From Eubacteriales bacterium (GTDB taxonomy: Bacteria > Bacillota > Clostridia > Oscillospirales > Oscillospiraceae), in the NCBI GenBank assembly GCA_030528965.1, contig JAUMXS010000003.1, forward strand, positions 1 to 21,628: DNA of 21,628 bases, read 5' to 3'. Below are positions 7,099-15,268 of the stretch, piece by piece; positions within the stretch are counted from its first letter, which is position 1, and every line of letters begins with the position of its first letter. A model generated the notes under the pieces. The model made no database searches, was not told the origin of the DNA, and was given only the letters and a program-made list of their open reading frames with translations. The position numbers and the translations under genes were made by a program.

Positions 7099-8469
7099 TC
7101 AGCCTTCCAGAAGCCGTTCGCCAATCCGATACACATCGCCGGCGCCTACGGTCAGGATCAGGTCGCCCGGAGAGGCCATGGACCGAAGGCTCTTTTCCAG
7201 CTCGGCATTGTCCGGGAAGAACAAACTGTTCGGGATCTCCCGCGCCAGATCCGCCGAGGATATACCCACAGTGTTCTTCTCGCGCGCCGCATAGATCTCC
7301 GCCAGATAACAGAGATCAGGCCTCCGAAGCTGTTCAAGAAAATCATCAAACAGCGCCTGTGTGCGGGTATAGGTGTGCGGCTGGAAAACTACGATCACGC
7401 GCCGGTAGCCCAAAGGTTCCACGGCATTGAGAAGTGCTTTCAGTTCGCCCGGATGATGTGCATAATCATCATAGACATCAGCGCCGTTATACTTCCCCTT
7501 GAACTCAAAGCGGCGGTTTGCACCGGTGAAACCGGCAAGACCGTATTTCACAGCGGCGGGTGAAACGCCCAGTACGCATGCTGCCGCAGCAGCAGCCAGA
7601 GCGTTCATGACATTATGCATGCCCGGCACACGCAGACTCACCGAGGTAAACAGTTCGTCGCCCCGAAGGATGTCAAAGTCTGTCTGCGCACCGCGTGTCA
7701 CGATATTGACAGCTCGAACCTCGGCCGCCTCGCCCAGGCCAAAAGTGATCATAGGGCGATCCAGGCCACGCAGCGCATCCATCGTATTGGCATCATCCGC
7801 GTTTGCCACCACGATGCCGTCGGGCGGCACCAATTCCGCAAACCGGCGGAACGATCCTTTGATATCCTCCAGATCACGGAAAAAGTCCAGATGGTCCGCT
7901 TCGATATCCAGCACAACAGCGACAGTCGGTGAAAAAGACAGGAAAGAGTTGTAATACTCACAGGCTTCCATGATGATCGTATCGCCCCGCCCCACGCGGT
8001 GTCCCGCATGAAGAAGCGGCAGAGTACCACCGATCATCACGGTCGGATCACGTTCCGCCGCCATGAGGATATGCGTACACATAGAAGTCGTGGTCGTCTT
8101 TCCATGCGTTCCGGAAATGCACAGGGCATTTCTGTAATCACGCATGATCGCGCCCCAGGCCTGGGTGCGCTCAAACACCGGCAGTCCGCGCCGATGCGCC
8201 TCCTGAACTTCTGGATTATCATCATGTACGGCAGCCGTACGCACAACGAATTCTGTCTCGGGCGAAAGATTCTCCGCCGCATGGCCGATATGGATCTGCA
8301 GTCCCAGAGAACGCAGATGCTCCGTATTGGTTCCCTCTGACATATCGGAGCCTGTGATCAGGAGGCCCGCGCCCGTCAGCACCTCAGCCAGAGGTGACAT
8401 TGACACGCCGCCGATCCCGATCAGGTGTCCGTGCGCTCCGCGCCGGTAATAGGAAGCAAAAGATTCCAT
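7099..8469 (-). CDS. murC: UDP-N-acetylmuramate--L-alanine ligase (MurC)
   Basis: MurC adds L-alanine to UDP-MurNAc using ATP, the first step of the peptidoglycan stem peptide, in the cytoplasm. From the ATG at 8469 it has 456 residues. Motifs in order: Rossmann loop LIGIGGVSMSPLAE (16-29), P-loop GTHGKTTTT (120-128), EACEY (168-172), HNVMNALAA (285-293), DDYAHHP (334-340) and FQPHTYTRT (362-370). I prefer 8469 over an in-frame GTG (8499) and ATG (8487) because GGGGGAAG lies 8 nt upstream of 8469 and the resulting N-terminus fits MurC. It is transcribed away from cca from a TTGTAA-N17-TATAAT promoter and ends at the shared terminator. It is isolated from the dcw cluster, which is common in Firmicutes. 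Confidence 0.96.
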   Translation of the reverse strand: MESFASYYRRGAHGHLIGIGGVSMSPLAEVLTGAGLLITGSDMSEGTNTEHLRSLGLQIHIGHAAENLSPETEFVVRTAAVHDDNPEVQEAHRRGLPVFERTQAWGAIMRDYRNALCISGTHGKTTTTSMCTHILMAAERDPTVMIGGTLPLLHAGHRVGRGDTIIMEACEYYNSFLSFSPTVAVVLDIEADHLDFFRDLEDIKGSFRRFAELVPPDGIVVANADDANTMDALRGLDRPMITFGLGEAAEVRAVNIVTRGAQTDFDILRGDELFTSVSLRVPGMHNVMNALAAAAAACVLGVSPAAVKYGLAGFTGANRRFEFKGKYNGADVYDDYAHHPGELKALLNAVEPLGYRRVIVVFQPHTYTRTQALFDDFLEQLRRPDLCYLAEIYAAREKNTVGISSADLAREIPNSLFFPDNAELEKSLRSMASPGDLILTVGAGDVYRIGERLLEG

Positions 8470-8486
8470 AGTCTCGACTTCCCCCA

Positions 8487-8515
8487 TTGTTATTTTCACG
8501 AAATCATTTTATAAT
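8487..8515 (+). promoter_or_regulatory. Promoter for cca
   Basis: TTGTTA (8487-8492), 17 bp and TATAAT (8510-8515) form a good vegetative promoter. It gives a leader of about 70 nt to the cca start. It lies within the murC leader and only 3 bp from the facing murC -10 box. Confidence 0.65.
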
Positions 8516-8518
8516 CAA

Positions 8519-8547
8519 ATTATAATATTTTCTGCGCAAGATTACAA
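8519..8547 (-). promoter_or_regulatory. Promoter for murC
   Basis: Leftward TTGTAA (8547-8542), 17 bp and TATAAT (8524-8519). It gives a leader of about 40 nt to the murC ATG at 8469. Its -10 is 3 bp from the cca -10 (8510-8515) on the other strand, so two polymerases could not occupy both at once. Confidence 0.7.
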
Positions 8548-8592
8548 TACATCTTTTGCCGCAACATTCACTCTTTTCCCGGAGGATATGCC

Positions 8593-9786
8593 ATGAATCA
8601 CATCCAGATACCTGCTTTTGTCCGGTCCATCCTCCGCAGAATGGAAGATGCGGGCTATCTTGCATATCTTGTCGGCGGCTGCGTCCGGGATATGCAGCTT
8701 ATGCGCGGTCCCGGAGACTGGGACATCTGCACCAACGCACAGCCTGAAGAAACACTCGCCCTTTTTCCCGCTTCCGTTCCCTCCGGTCTTCAGCACGGCA
8801 CGGTCACGGTAAAACTGGACGGCGGTCACGCGGAGGTCACGACATTCCGCACAGAAGGCGGCTATGCCGACCATCGACGGCCCGATTCCGTTCGCTTTGT
8901 CCCCGATCTGGAAACAGATCTCTCCCGCCGGGATTTTACCGTCAATGCCATGGCTCTTTCCCTGTCCGGTAGGCTCATCGACCCCTTTGACGGTCTGGGG
9001 GACCTCAAAAGACAGGTGATCCGCTGCGTGGGAAATCCTGCGGAACGCTTCAGCGAGGATGCTCTTCGTATGCTGCGCGCATTTCGTTTCTGCGCCCAGC
9101 TGGGCTTCCGTCTGGATGCTGCCGCCGCCGACGCCATCACGGAACTGGCCCCCACCGCTGCCTTCCTTGCATCGGAACGAATCCGGGATGAGCTGGAAAA
9201 GATCCTGCTTTCGCCCTGCCCATCCATGGCCGGGGACGTTTTGCGCTGCGGACTTCTGTCCTCTTTTGCCTCGGTCAGCCCGGGCATACCGTCTCTGCAA
9301 AACCTGCACACGCTCCCGGCAGAGCGTTCCGTACGCTGGGCCGGATTCACGGCGCAGCTGCTGAACAATGCAAATATCCGCGATGCGCTCGATTTTCTCA
9401 CCGCACTGCGTCTGGACCGCCGCACAGCCGATTCCTGCGCGCAGGGCGCGTCTTTCGCCTGTTCCGGGGATACTTCATCTCCTCTGGAGCAAAAGCGTCT
9501 GATCGCACGCTGTGGGCCGGATACGGCGCTTTGCTTCGGTGCCGCCCGGGAAGCATTGGGAATCCCCGGCGGGCTTGACGCCATATCCGCGCTTTTGCGA
9601 AGCGGAGACTGTCTCAGTCTGCGTGAGCTTGCCGTGAATGGCGGCGATCTTCTCGCGCGGGGCCTGCGCGGAGAACAGATCGGCGAGACGCTCCATCTGC
9701 TTCTTGATCATGTGCTCATCCATCCGGAGCAAAACCGGAAGGACCTTCTGCTGTCTTATCTTGATCGGAAATCGGTCAAGCCTTAA
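8593..9786 (+). CDS. cca: CCA tRNA nucleotidyltransferase (class II)
   Basis: This enzyme adds or repairs the 3' CCA of tRNA without a nucleic acid template. The 397-residue protein shows the class II nucleotidyltransferase motifs: LVGGCVRD (26-33), catalytic DWD (D42, D44), HGTVTV (68-73), RRDFTVNAMA (112-121), DPFDG (130-134) and EDALRMLRAFRF (155-166), whose EDxxR residues act as the amino-acid template for CTP/ATP. It has no HD domain. The start is set by CGGAGGA shortly upstream of the ATG. The stop TAA (9784-9786) overlaps the glpK stop on the other strand. In some bacteria CCA addition is split between two enzymes; motifs alone do not exclude an A-only or CC-only enzyme, but a full CCA-adder is the default. 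Confidence 0.94.
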   Translation: MNHIQIPAFVRSILRRMEDAGYLAYLVGGCVRDMQLMRGPGDWDICTNAQPEETLALFPASVPSGLQHGTVTVKLDGGHAEVTTFRTEGGYADHRRPDSVRFVPDLETDLSRRDFTVNAMALSLSGRLIDPFDGLGDLKRQVIRCVGNPAERFSEDALRMLRAFRFCAQLGFRLDAAAADAITELAPTAAFLASERIRDELEKILLSPCPSMAGDVLRCGLLSSFASVSPGIPSLQNLHTLPAERSVRWAGFTAQLLNNANIRDALDFLTALRLDRRTADSCAQGASFACSGDTSSPLEQKRLIARCGPDTALCFGAAREALGIPGGLDAISALLRSGDCLSLRELAVNGGDLLARGLRGEQIGETLHLLLDHVLIHPEQNRKDLLLSYLDRKSVKP

Positions 9787-11303
9787 AGTCTTGTCACGTT
9801 CTTCGGGCTGGCCCATGCTCCGGCGCGCTCCACAGCGCGCCGCCATTCGGTGCGGAGACTCTCCGCTCTGGCACGCGGCATCTGCGGAGTGAACACCACA
9901 TCCGACTCACGCAGTTTCTCCACCTGACTGAGTTCCGGCCATAGTCCCGCCGCATGCCCTGCAAGGAAGGCGGCGCCCCAGGCTGTTGTTTCCGTCTGTT
10001 TCGGACGATCGATCGGTCGATCGAGCAGATCGGCCTGGAACTGCATCAGAAAACGTGATACCGACGCTCCGCCGTCCACGCGAAGAACATCCAGTTCGCG
10101 CTCCGCGTCACGCTCCATGGCGTCCAGCAGATCGGCCACCTGATATGCGATACCCTCCAGAGCCGCGCGAGCCAGATGCGCGCGCGAAGTTCCGCGCGTA
10201 AGCCCCACGATCGTTCCGCGGGCATACATGTCCCACCACGGCGCTCCCAGCCCCGTGAACGCAGATACCAGATAAACCCCGTCATTGCTTTCCACGCTCT
10301 CAGCCAGAGTGTCGCACTCGGAAGCCGTGGAAATGATCCCCAGTTCATCCCGCAGCCACTGAATCGTGCTGCCGGCATTGAACACGCTGCCTTCCAGGGC
10401 ATACTGTGTTTTCCCATCAGCCGTCCAGGCGACGCTGGTGACCAGACGGTTTTCGGAACGCACAGAGCGTTCGCCGATATTCATGAGGGTGAAACAGCCC
10501 GTTCCGTATGTATTCTTGGCTCGGCCCGGTTCCACACAGCCCTGTCCCAACAGTGCAGCCTGCTGATCACCCGCTGCACCGCAGATCGGGACCCCTGCCA
10601 GTTCCTCAAGACCGGGAATTCCCGGAGCGATATAACCGTATACAGCCGAACACGGCACCGGCTCCGGCAGCATCGCCATGGGGATCTCCAAAGCGCCGCA
10701 GAGCGTTTCGTCCCATCGGAGCGTATCAATATCGAAAAGCATCGTGCGGGAGGCGTTGGAGTGATCCGTTACGTGGACTTTTCCGCCTGTAAGGTTCCAG
10801 ATCAGCCAGCTCTCGATCGTACCAAACAGCAGTTCCCCTCTCTCCGCACGCTGTCGGGCGCCGGGAACATTATCCAGGATCCAGCGAAGTTTTGTGCCGG
10901 AAAAATACGCGTCCATCACAAGGCCCGTTTTTTCCCATACTTCTTTATCAAAACCCGCCCGTTTGAGTTCGTCACAGGTCTCCGCCGTCCGGCGGCACTG
11001 CCATACAATGGCATTATATACAGGACGCCCCGTAGAGCGTTCCCAGACGATGGTCGTCTCCCGCTGATTGGTCACGCCGATGCCGGCGATCTCCGAAGCC
11101 GCAATTCCGCTGCGGCGAAACGCATCGCCCAACGAACGCAGCTGCGTATCCAGGATCGTGAGCGGATCGTGCTCCACCCATCCGGCCTGAGGGTAAATCT
11201 GGGCAAAAGGGATCTGCGCGGTTGCCGCCACATGTCCCGTTTCATCGAATACGATAGACCGGGAACTGGTCGTCCCCTGATCGAGTGCGATCACATAGTT
11301 CAC
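9783..11303 (-). CDS. glpK: Glycerol kinase
   Basis: GlpK phosphorylates glycerol to sn-glycerol 3-phosphate with ATP. The 506-residue protein matches the FGGY kinase family: ATP loop DQGTTSSR (8-15), TNQRETT (78-84), TDHSNASRTMLF (179-190), catalytic aspartate in GDQQAALLGQ (D246), and the C-terminal VDGGAS adenine-binding region. It begins with GTG at 11303 preceded by GGGAGGGA. The HFYG loop that carries the HPr-phosphorylated histidine in enterococcal and related GlpK is replaced by YIAPGIPG (about 224-231), so this activation probably does not apply. No glpF, glpD or glpO lies nearby. Its stop overlaps the cca stop with no terminator between them. Confidence 0.96.
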   Translation of the reverse strand: MNYVIALDQGTTSSRSIVFDETGHVAATAQIPFAQIYPQAGWVEHDPLTILDTQLRSLGDAFRRSGIAASEIAGIGVTNQRETTIVWERSTGRPVYNAIVWQCRRTAETCDELKRAGFDKEVWEKTGLVMDAYFSGTKLRWILDNVPGARQRAERGELLFGTIESWLIWNLTGGKVHVTDHSNASRTMLFDIDTLRWDETLCGALEIPMAMLPEPVPCSAVYGYIAPGIPGLEELAGVPICGAAGDQQAALLGQGCVEPGRAKNTYGTGCFTLMNIGERSVRSENRLVTSVAWTADGKTQYALEGSVFNAGSTIQWLRDELGIISTASECDTLAESVESNDGVYLVSAFTGLGAPWWDMYARGTIVGLTRGTSRAHLARAALEGIAYQVADLLDAMERDAERELDVLRVDGGASVSRFLMQFQADLLDRPIDRPKQTETTAWGAAFLAGHAAGLWPELSQVEKLRESDVVFTPQMPRARAESLRTEWRRAVERAGAWASPKNVTRL

Positions 11304-11332
11304 GTTTTTCCCTCCCTGCCTGAAATGCTGTA

Positions 11333-11361
11333 TTGACGAAGCGGCTGATTCAGGCTAAAAT
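11333..11361 (+). promoter_or_regulatory. Promoter for the hydrolase/NTPase pair
   Basis: TTGACG (11333-11338), 17 bp and TAAAAT (11356-11361), about 57 bp before the hydrolase ATG. No convincing leftward glpK promoter was found in the same 114-bp interval. Confidence 0.65.
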
Positions 11362-11417
11362 CATCTAAGAGATTCTCGTATTTTTTATCATATCACATCG
11401 GAGGAGGTTTTTCCATC

Positions 11418-12344
11418 ATGCGTGTAAACGAATCCGATTTTTTGTCTTCCGACGGCAAGTCCCTCGTATATACCCGTGAATATATCCCGGACACAGAGAT
11501 CAGAGGCATTGTCCAGATCGCACATGGAATTGCGGAACACATCACGCGTTACGATGATTTTGCACGTTTTCTGGCGGACCACGGTTACATCGTGGTGGGA
11601 AACGATCATCTGGGCCACGGTAAAACGGCCGCCCCGGACGAACTTGGCCTCACTTCCGATTTCGGTTGGGACAAGATGATCGCGGATATCCGCACTCTGC
11701 ATGACATGACAGCTGCCAAATTCCCCGGCCTTCCTTATTTTTTGCTCGGACACAGCATGGGAAGCTTTCTGGCCCGCACATATATCATCCGCTTCAACAC
11801 CGGTCTTGACGGTGTGATCCTCACCGGCACCGGCCAGCAGCGCAAACCCGTCATTCTCCTCGGAAAACAGCTGGGTATGCGGGAATGCAAAAAGAACGGC
11901 GCGGATTATTTCAGCGAAAAGCTGGATAAGCTGGCTTTCGGCAAATATAACGACCAGTTTGATATCCGCCGCACGGTCTTTGACTGGCTCAGCCGGGACG
12001 ATGACATTGTGGATGCCTATGTTGACGATCCTCTCTGCGGCTTTATCCCTTCCGTCGGCCTGTTTCTGGAAATGATGCGCGGCATTGAATATATCACCAA
12101 ACAGCGGAATCTCAGCCGTATGAAAAAGAATCTGCCGATCTATTTTCTTTCCGGTGACTCCGATCCGGTTGGTGACCGCGGGGAAGGCGTTATCCGCGCT
12201 TACCGCAGTTTCCTGAAAGCCGGCATGAGGGACGTTTCCATGAAACTTTATCACGATGCGCGGCACGAGATCCTCAACGAGATCAACCGGGAAGAGGTAT
12301 TTGAGGACATTCGCGACTGGCTGGACGGAAAGACCGGAAAATGA
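11418..12344 (+). CDS. Alpha/beta hydrolase, lysophospholipase/monoacylglycerol lipase type (S33-like)
   Basis: This is a soluble 308-residue serine hydrolase with no signal peptide. The oxyanion region is QIAHGIAEHITRYD (33-46), followed by GNDHLGHGKT (61-70). The nucleophile elbow is LLGHSMGS with S113, the acid is in FLSGDSDPVGD (D249 or D247), and the histidine is in YHDARHEILNE (H283). The pattern HGxxEHxxRY plus GHSMGS is typical of the monoglyceride lipase/lysophospholipase branch. A strong ribosome binding site (GGAGGAGG, 11400-11407) sets the start. It overlaps the following NTPase gene by 4 nt, so the two are translated together. It is divergent from glycerol kinase. A link to glycerol released from lipids is attractive but unproven. 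Confidence 0.88.
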   Translation: MRVNESDFLSSDGKSLVYTREYIPDTEIRGIVQIAHGIAEHITRYDDFARFLADHGYIVVGNDHLGHGKTAAPDELGLTSDFGWDKMIADIRTLHDMTAAKFPGLPYFLLGHSMGSFLARTYIIRFNTGLDGVILTGTGQQRKPVILLGKQLGMRECKKNGADYFSEKLDKLAFGKYNDQFDIRRTVFDWLSRDDDIVDAYVDDPLCGFIPSVGLFLEMMRGIEYITKQRNLSRMKKNLPIYFLSGDSDPVGDRGEGVIRAYRSFLKAGMRDVSMKLYHDARHEILNEINREEVFEDIRDWLDGKTGK

Positions 12345-12838
12345 ACATCTTTCTGACCGGTAAGCGCGGGATCGGAAAAAGTACGATCATAGACCGTACG
12401 CTGGCACAGCTGGATAATACGCCCGGCGGCTTCCGGACCTGTTATGATGATAAAACCGACCTGAATAAAACTCTTTTTCTCTGCTCTGCGGACCTTTCCC
12501 GTTCTCGAGTCGCTGCTCATTTCACGGAAGCCCGCCCGCAGGTATTTCCGGATGTCTTTGAAACCTTCGGAACGGCACTTCTGAACGACGGACTGCGTTC
12601 TCCGCTTCTCCTGATGGATGAGCTGGGCCTCTTTGAAGGTGATTGCGAAACTTTTAAAACAGCCGTTTTCTCGTCACTTTCCTCACCGGTTCCGGTCCTG
12701 GGTGTGCTGAGGGAAACCTATGAGCCGTGCTGGCTGGACGACATCCGCGCAAGGGAAGATATTCTTCTTTTCACTGTGTCGGAGGAAAACCGGGATTCCC
12801 TGCCCGAACAGCTTGCAGAACTTCTGCGCTCAGGCTGA
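12341..12838 (+). CDS. Small P-loop NTPase, THEP1-like (nucleoside-triphosphatase)
   Basis: A 165-residue protein with a Walker A motif at the very N-terminus (TGKRGIGKST, 6-15) and a Walker B-like strand LLLMDELGLFEG (89-100). Between them lies GGFRT (29-33), which matches the GFxT element seen in THEP1/NTPase_1 proteins, followed later by the DELG motif of that family. THEP1 enzymes hydrolyse NTPs in vitro, with no settled cellular role. The ATG overlaps the hydrolase stop (ATGA, 12341-12344). It is the last gene of the unit and is followed by a strong terminator. The C-terminal third is less conserved to my eye, and other small P-loop families remain possible. Confidence 0.75.
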   Translation: MNIFLTGKRGIGKSTIIDRTLAQLDNTPGGFRTCYDDKTDLNKTLFLCSADLSRSRVAAHFTEARPQVFPDVFETFGTALLNDGLRSPLLLMDELGLFEGDCETFKTAVFSSLSSPVPVLGVLRETYEPCWLDDIRAREDILLFTVSEENRDSLPEQLAELLRSG

Positions 12839-12876
12839 ACCATTTCTCATTTTATTCGATATAAAACGATAAAACG

Positions 12877-12908
12877 CAAAAAGCCGGGACATAAGTCCCG
12901 GCTTTTTG
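12877..12908. terminator. Terminator after the hydrolase/NTPase pair
   Basis: CAAAAAGCCGGGAC (12877-12890) and GTCCCGGCTTTTTG (12895-12908) form a 14-bp perfect stem with a 4-nt loop ATAA and T-runs on both strands. It can also end leftward transcripts leaving the small zinc-ribbon gene. Confidence 0.93.
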
Positions 12909-12932
12909 TGTTTATTCTTTTTTCTGCTTTTC

Positions 12933-13145
12933 TCAGTCGTAGGGAATGATCACCACTTTGCAGTCGCTGCATTTATGCGCGAACACGATCTTGGAATGAT
13001 AGGCAGCCCCGTTTATAAGGCGCACACTCTCTTTTCCAAGGATCGACAGGGCAGCTACCGGCTGTTTTTTCGCATTCCAGGTCACGCCGTCACGGCACTG
13101 GATATAGCCCGCCCTCATTTCTTTATGGCAGTAGGGACACTTCAT
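12933..13145 (-). CDS. Small zinc-ribbon protein, DUF6487-like
   Basis: From the ATG at 13145 this is a 70-residue protein beginning MKCPYCHKEMRAGYIQCRDG. Two CxxC pairs (C3/C6 and C59/C62) look like one structural zinc site. The middle part (WNAKKQPVAALSILGKESVRL) resembles a family of small uncharacterised Firmicute proteins with the pattern CPYCGKEM-GYIQ-RDG, which I place with DUF6487. The start is preferred over an upstream in-frame ATG because GAGGAG lies 10 nt before it. It lies downstream of the ribosomal operon terminator and could be reached by read-through; I found no clear promoter. The function is unknown. Confidence 0.75.
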   Translation of the reverse strand: MKCPYCHKEMRAGYIQCRDGVTWNAKKQPVAALSILGKESVRLINGAAYHSKIVFAHKCSDCKVVIIPYD

Positions 13146-13203
13146 TTTCTTCTGTCTCCTCATAAGTTCTTTCCGGAATATCAGACTTTCCGACGACAAA
13201 AAG

Positions 13204-13231
13204 AAAGGAAGGCCCCGGAGGGCCTTCCTTT
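13204..13231 (-). terminator. Terminator of the spc/alpha ribosomal operon
   Basis: Reading leftward, AAAGGAAGGCCC pairs perfectly with GGGCCTTCCTTT across a 4-nt loop, followed by TCTTTTTG. It lies 8 nt beyond the rplQ stop and marks the end of the long ribosomal transcript. Confidence 0.92.
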
Positions 13232-13238
13232 AAATGTT

Positions 13239-13580
13239 TTACACCAGTTCGATAACAGCCATTTCAGCCGCATCGCCGCGACGGGGGCCGATACGCGTTA
13301 CACGCGTATAACCGCCGTTGCGCTCAGCATACTGCTTGGACAGTTCATCAAAAACTTTCTTGGCAACATCTTCGCGGGTAATGAAGGCGAGGGCCTGACG
13401 GTAATTCGCAAGGCCGCCCTGCTTCCCCAGCGTTATCATTTTCTCGGCGACAGGACCGATTTCCTTCGCACGAGTGAAGGTGGTCTCCATGCGTCCCTTA
13501 TCCAGCAGATCAGTGACCTGCTGACGGAGCATCGCCCTGCGCTGATCGGTGGTTTTGCCGAGCTTTCTCGTACCGGGCAT
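13239..13580 (-). CDS. rplQ: 50S ribosomal protein bL17
   Basis: A basic protein of 113 residues, the usual short Firmicute length. It begins [20 protein letters not shown], the conserved L17 start, and ends [15 protein letters not shown]17 sits near the peptide exit tunnel rim. A ribosome binding site (AAGGAGG) precedes the ATG, 13 nt after the rpoA stop. It is the last gene of the alpha operon, directly before the terminator. Confidence 0.97.
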   Translation of the reverse strand: MPGTRKLGKTTDQRRAMLRQQVTDLLDKGRMETTFTRAKEIGPVAEKMITLGKQGGLANYRQALAFITREDVAKKVFDELSKQYAERNGGYTRVTRIGPRRGDAAEMAVIELV

Positions 13581-13593
13581 TGTTTTTTCCTCC

Positions 13594-14544
13594 TTACTGG
13601 TTGTCGTCGCTGGCCAGAGACAGTCCCATCATAGCGAGCTTGTGCTCGACTTCCTCCAGAGACTTCCGGCCGAGGTTCCGAACCTTTATCATCTCGTCTT
13701 GGGTCTTGGAGATAAGATCCTCGACCGTATTGATATTGGCGCGCTTGAGGCAATTGAAGCTGCGTACAGATAGATCCAGTTCTTCAATCGTCATCTCGAG
13801 GACCTTGTCGCGCTGAGTTTCAACCTTTTCCACTACTGTGGAGCGACATCCGATCGTCTCAGAGAGATCTATGAACAACGTAAAGTGATCCACAAGGATC
13901 TTGGCACCAAGCGAGAGCGCATCCCGCGGGGTGATGGTCTTGTCAGTCCAAACTTCGATCGTAAGCTTATCAAAGTCATTCTGATTGCCCACACGTGTGT
14001 TCTCAACGGTATAATTCACCTTGAGGACGGGTGTGTAGATAGAATCGACTGGGATCAAACCAATGACCGCCTGCGCGGGCTTGTTTTTCTCTGCCGGGAC
14101 ATAGCCCCGACCATGGCCAAGTGTCAGCTCCATGCTCAGACTTGCGTCCGGCCCGAGGGTCGCGATGTGCAATTCCGGATTCAGAATCTCCACCTCTCCG
14201 TCGGCTTTGATATCGCCGGCGGTGACCACGCCCTCACCCGCTGCCTCGATGTAAACGGTCTTGGGCCCCTGGCTGTGCAGACGCGCTATGATACTCTTGA
14301 CGTTCAGTACGATCTCAGTGACATCTTCCTTTACGCCGGGTATCGTGGAAAATTCATGCTGGATCCCTGCAATTTTAATGCTGGTGACGGCTGTACCGGG
14401 AAGTGAGGAGAGGAGCACTCTCCGCAGAGAGTTGCCCAAAGTCGTTCCGTAGCCGCGCTCCAATGGTTCCACAATATACTTTCCATAGCTCTCATCCGAA
14501 GGCGTTTCGACGCACTCGATACGCGGCTTTTCTATCTCAATCAA
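13594..14544 (-). CDS. rpoA: DNA-directed RNA polymerase subunit alpha
   Basis: Alpha nucleates assembly of RNA polymerase (dimer, then beta and beta') and its C-terminal domain contacts UP elements and activators. The 316-residue protein has the N-terminal dimerisation domain with [20 protein letters not shown], an acidic linker, and the C-terminal helix-hairpin domain ([20 protein letters not shown] and LGRKSLEEV). The reading frame opens with TTG at 14544-14542 ([10 protein letters not shown]), 7 nt after GGAGGG at 14557-14552; no ATG is available at this place. It is separated from rpsD by 78 nt, longer than most gaps in this operon. Confidence 0.97.
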   Translation of the reverse strand: MIEIEKPRIECVETPSDESYGKYIVEPLERGYGTTLGNSLRRVLLSSLPGTAVTSIKIAGIQHEFSTIPGVKEDVTEIVLNVKSIIARLHSQGPKTVYIEAAGEGVVTAGDIKADGEVEILNPELHIATLGPDASLSMELTLGHGRGYVPAEKNKPAQAVIGLIPVDSIYTPVLKVNYTVENTRVGNQNDFDKLTIEVWTDKTITPRDALSLGAKILVDHFTLFIDLSETIGCRSTVVEKVETQRDKVLEMTIEELDLSVRSFNCLKRANINTVEDLISKTQDEMIKVRNLGRKSLEEVEHKLAMMGLSLASDDNQ

Positions 14545-14622
14545 AAAATAACCCTCCTTTTCGTGTTCGTCGCCATTAATAGCGCCGGGATTATGCAGCT
14601 TACCAATTTGAGGGTCTCTGTA

Positions 14623-15249
14623 TTACTTAGAATACAACTCGACGATGAGATGTTCCTCGATGGGCAGATCGATATCCTCTCTCGCAGGCATGGCCACGAC
14701 CTTCGCAACCATGTTGTTCGCGTCATACTCCAGCCACTTCGGCGGCTGACGGAACGCATTCGCCTCGACGCTGGCCTTGATCTTTTCCAGCGAGCGGCTC
14801 TTCTCCCGCAGTCCGATCACCATGCCCGGCTTAACCAGGAAGCTGGGGATGGTTACCTTACGTCCGTTCACGACGAAGTGTCCATGGCTGACGAGCTGAC
14901 GTGCCTCGGCACGGCTCATCGCAAAGCCCAGACGGTAGATCGTGTTGTCCAGACGGGTCTCAAGGATGCTCAGCAGGTTTTCACCGGTCTGGCCAGGACG
15001 ACGATCGGCCAGATCGAAGTAACCGCGGAACTGCTTCTCAAGCACGCCGTAGCAACGCTTGGCTTTCTGCTTCTCACGCAGCTGAAGTCCGTATTCGGAG
15101 TTCTTGCTGCGGCCCTGACCATGCTGTCCGGGAGGATAAGGCCGGGCATTGATCGCGCACTTATCAGTATAACATCTGTCGCCCTTCAGAAAAAGCTTCT
15201 GGCCTTCTCTGCGGCACTGACGGCAGACAGCTTCCGTATATCTTGCCAT
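14623..15249 (-). CDS. rpsD: 30S ribosomal protein uS4
   Basis: S4 nucleates 16S rRNA 5'-domain assembly and is a known translational autoregulator in several bacteria. The 208-residue protein begins [20 protein letters not shown] and carries the zinc-type cysteines C9, C12, C26 and C31. The S4 RNA-binding domain is visible around residues 96-150 ([31 protein letters not shown]). GGAGG lies 9 nt before the ATG. The gene order rpsM-rpsK-rpsD-rpoA matches the enterobacterial and clostridial alpha operon and not Bacillus subtilis, where rpsD is separate. Confidence 0.98.
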   Translation of the reverse strand: MARYTEAVCRQCRREGQKLFLKGDRCYTDKCAINARPYPPGQHGQGRSKNSEYGLQLREKQKAKRCYGVLEKQFRGYFDLADRRPGQTGENLLSILETRLDNTIYRLGFAMSRAEARQLVSHGHFVVNGRKVTIPSFLVKPGMVIGLREKSRSLEKIKASVEANAFRQPPKWLEYDANNMVAKVVAMPAREDIDLPIEEHLIVELYSK

Positions 15250-15268
15250 ATTCCTTTACCTCCTTCGA

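Noticed and set aside
10176..11336. A 386-codon + strand frame opposite glpK
   Set aside because: glpK is clear by motifs and length; the opposite frame has no start signal and no recognisable domain.
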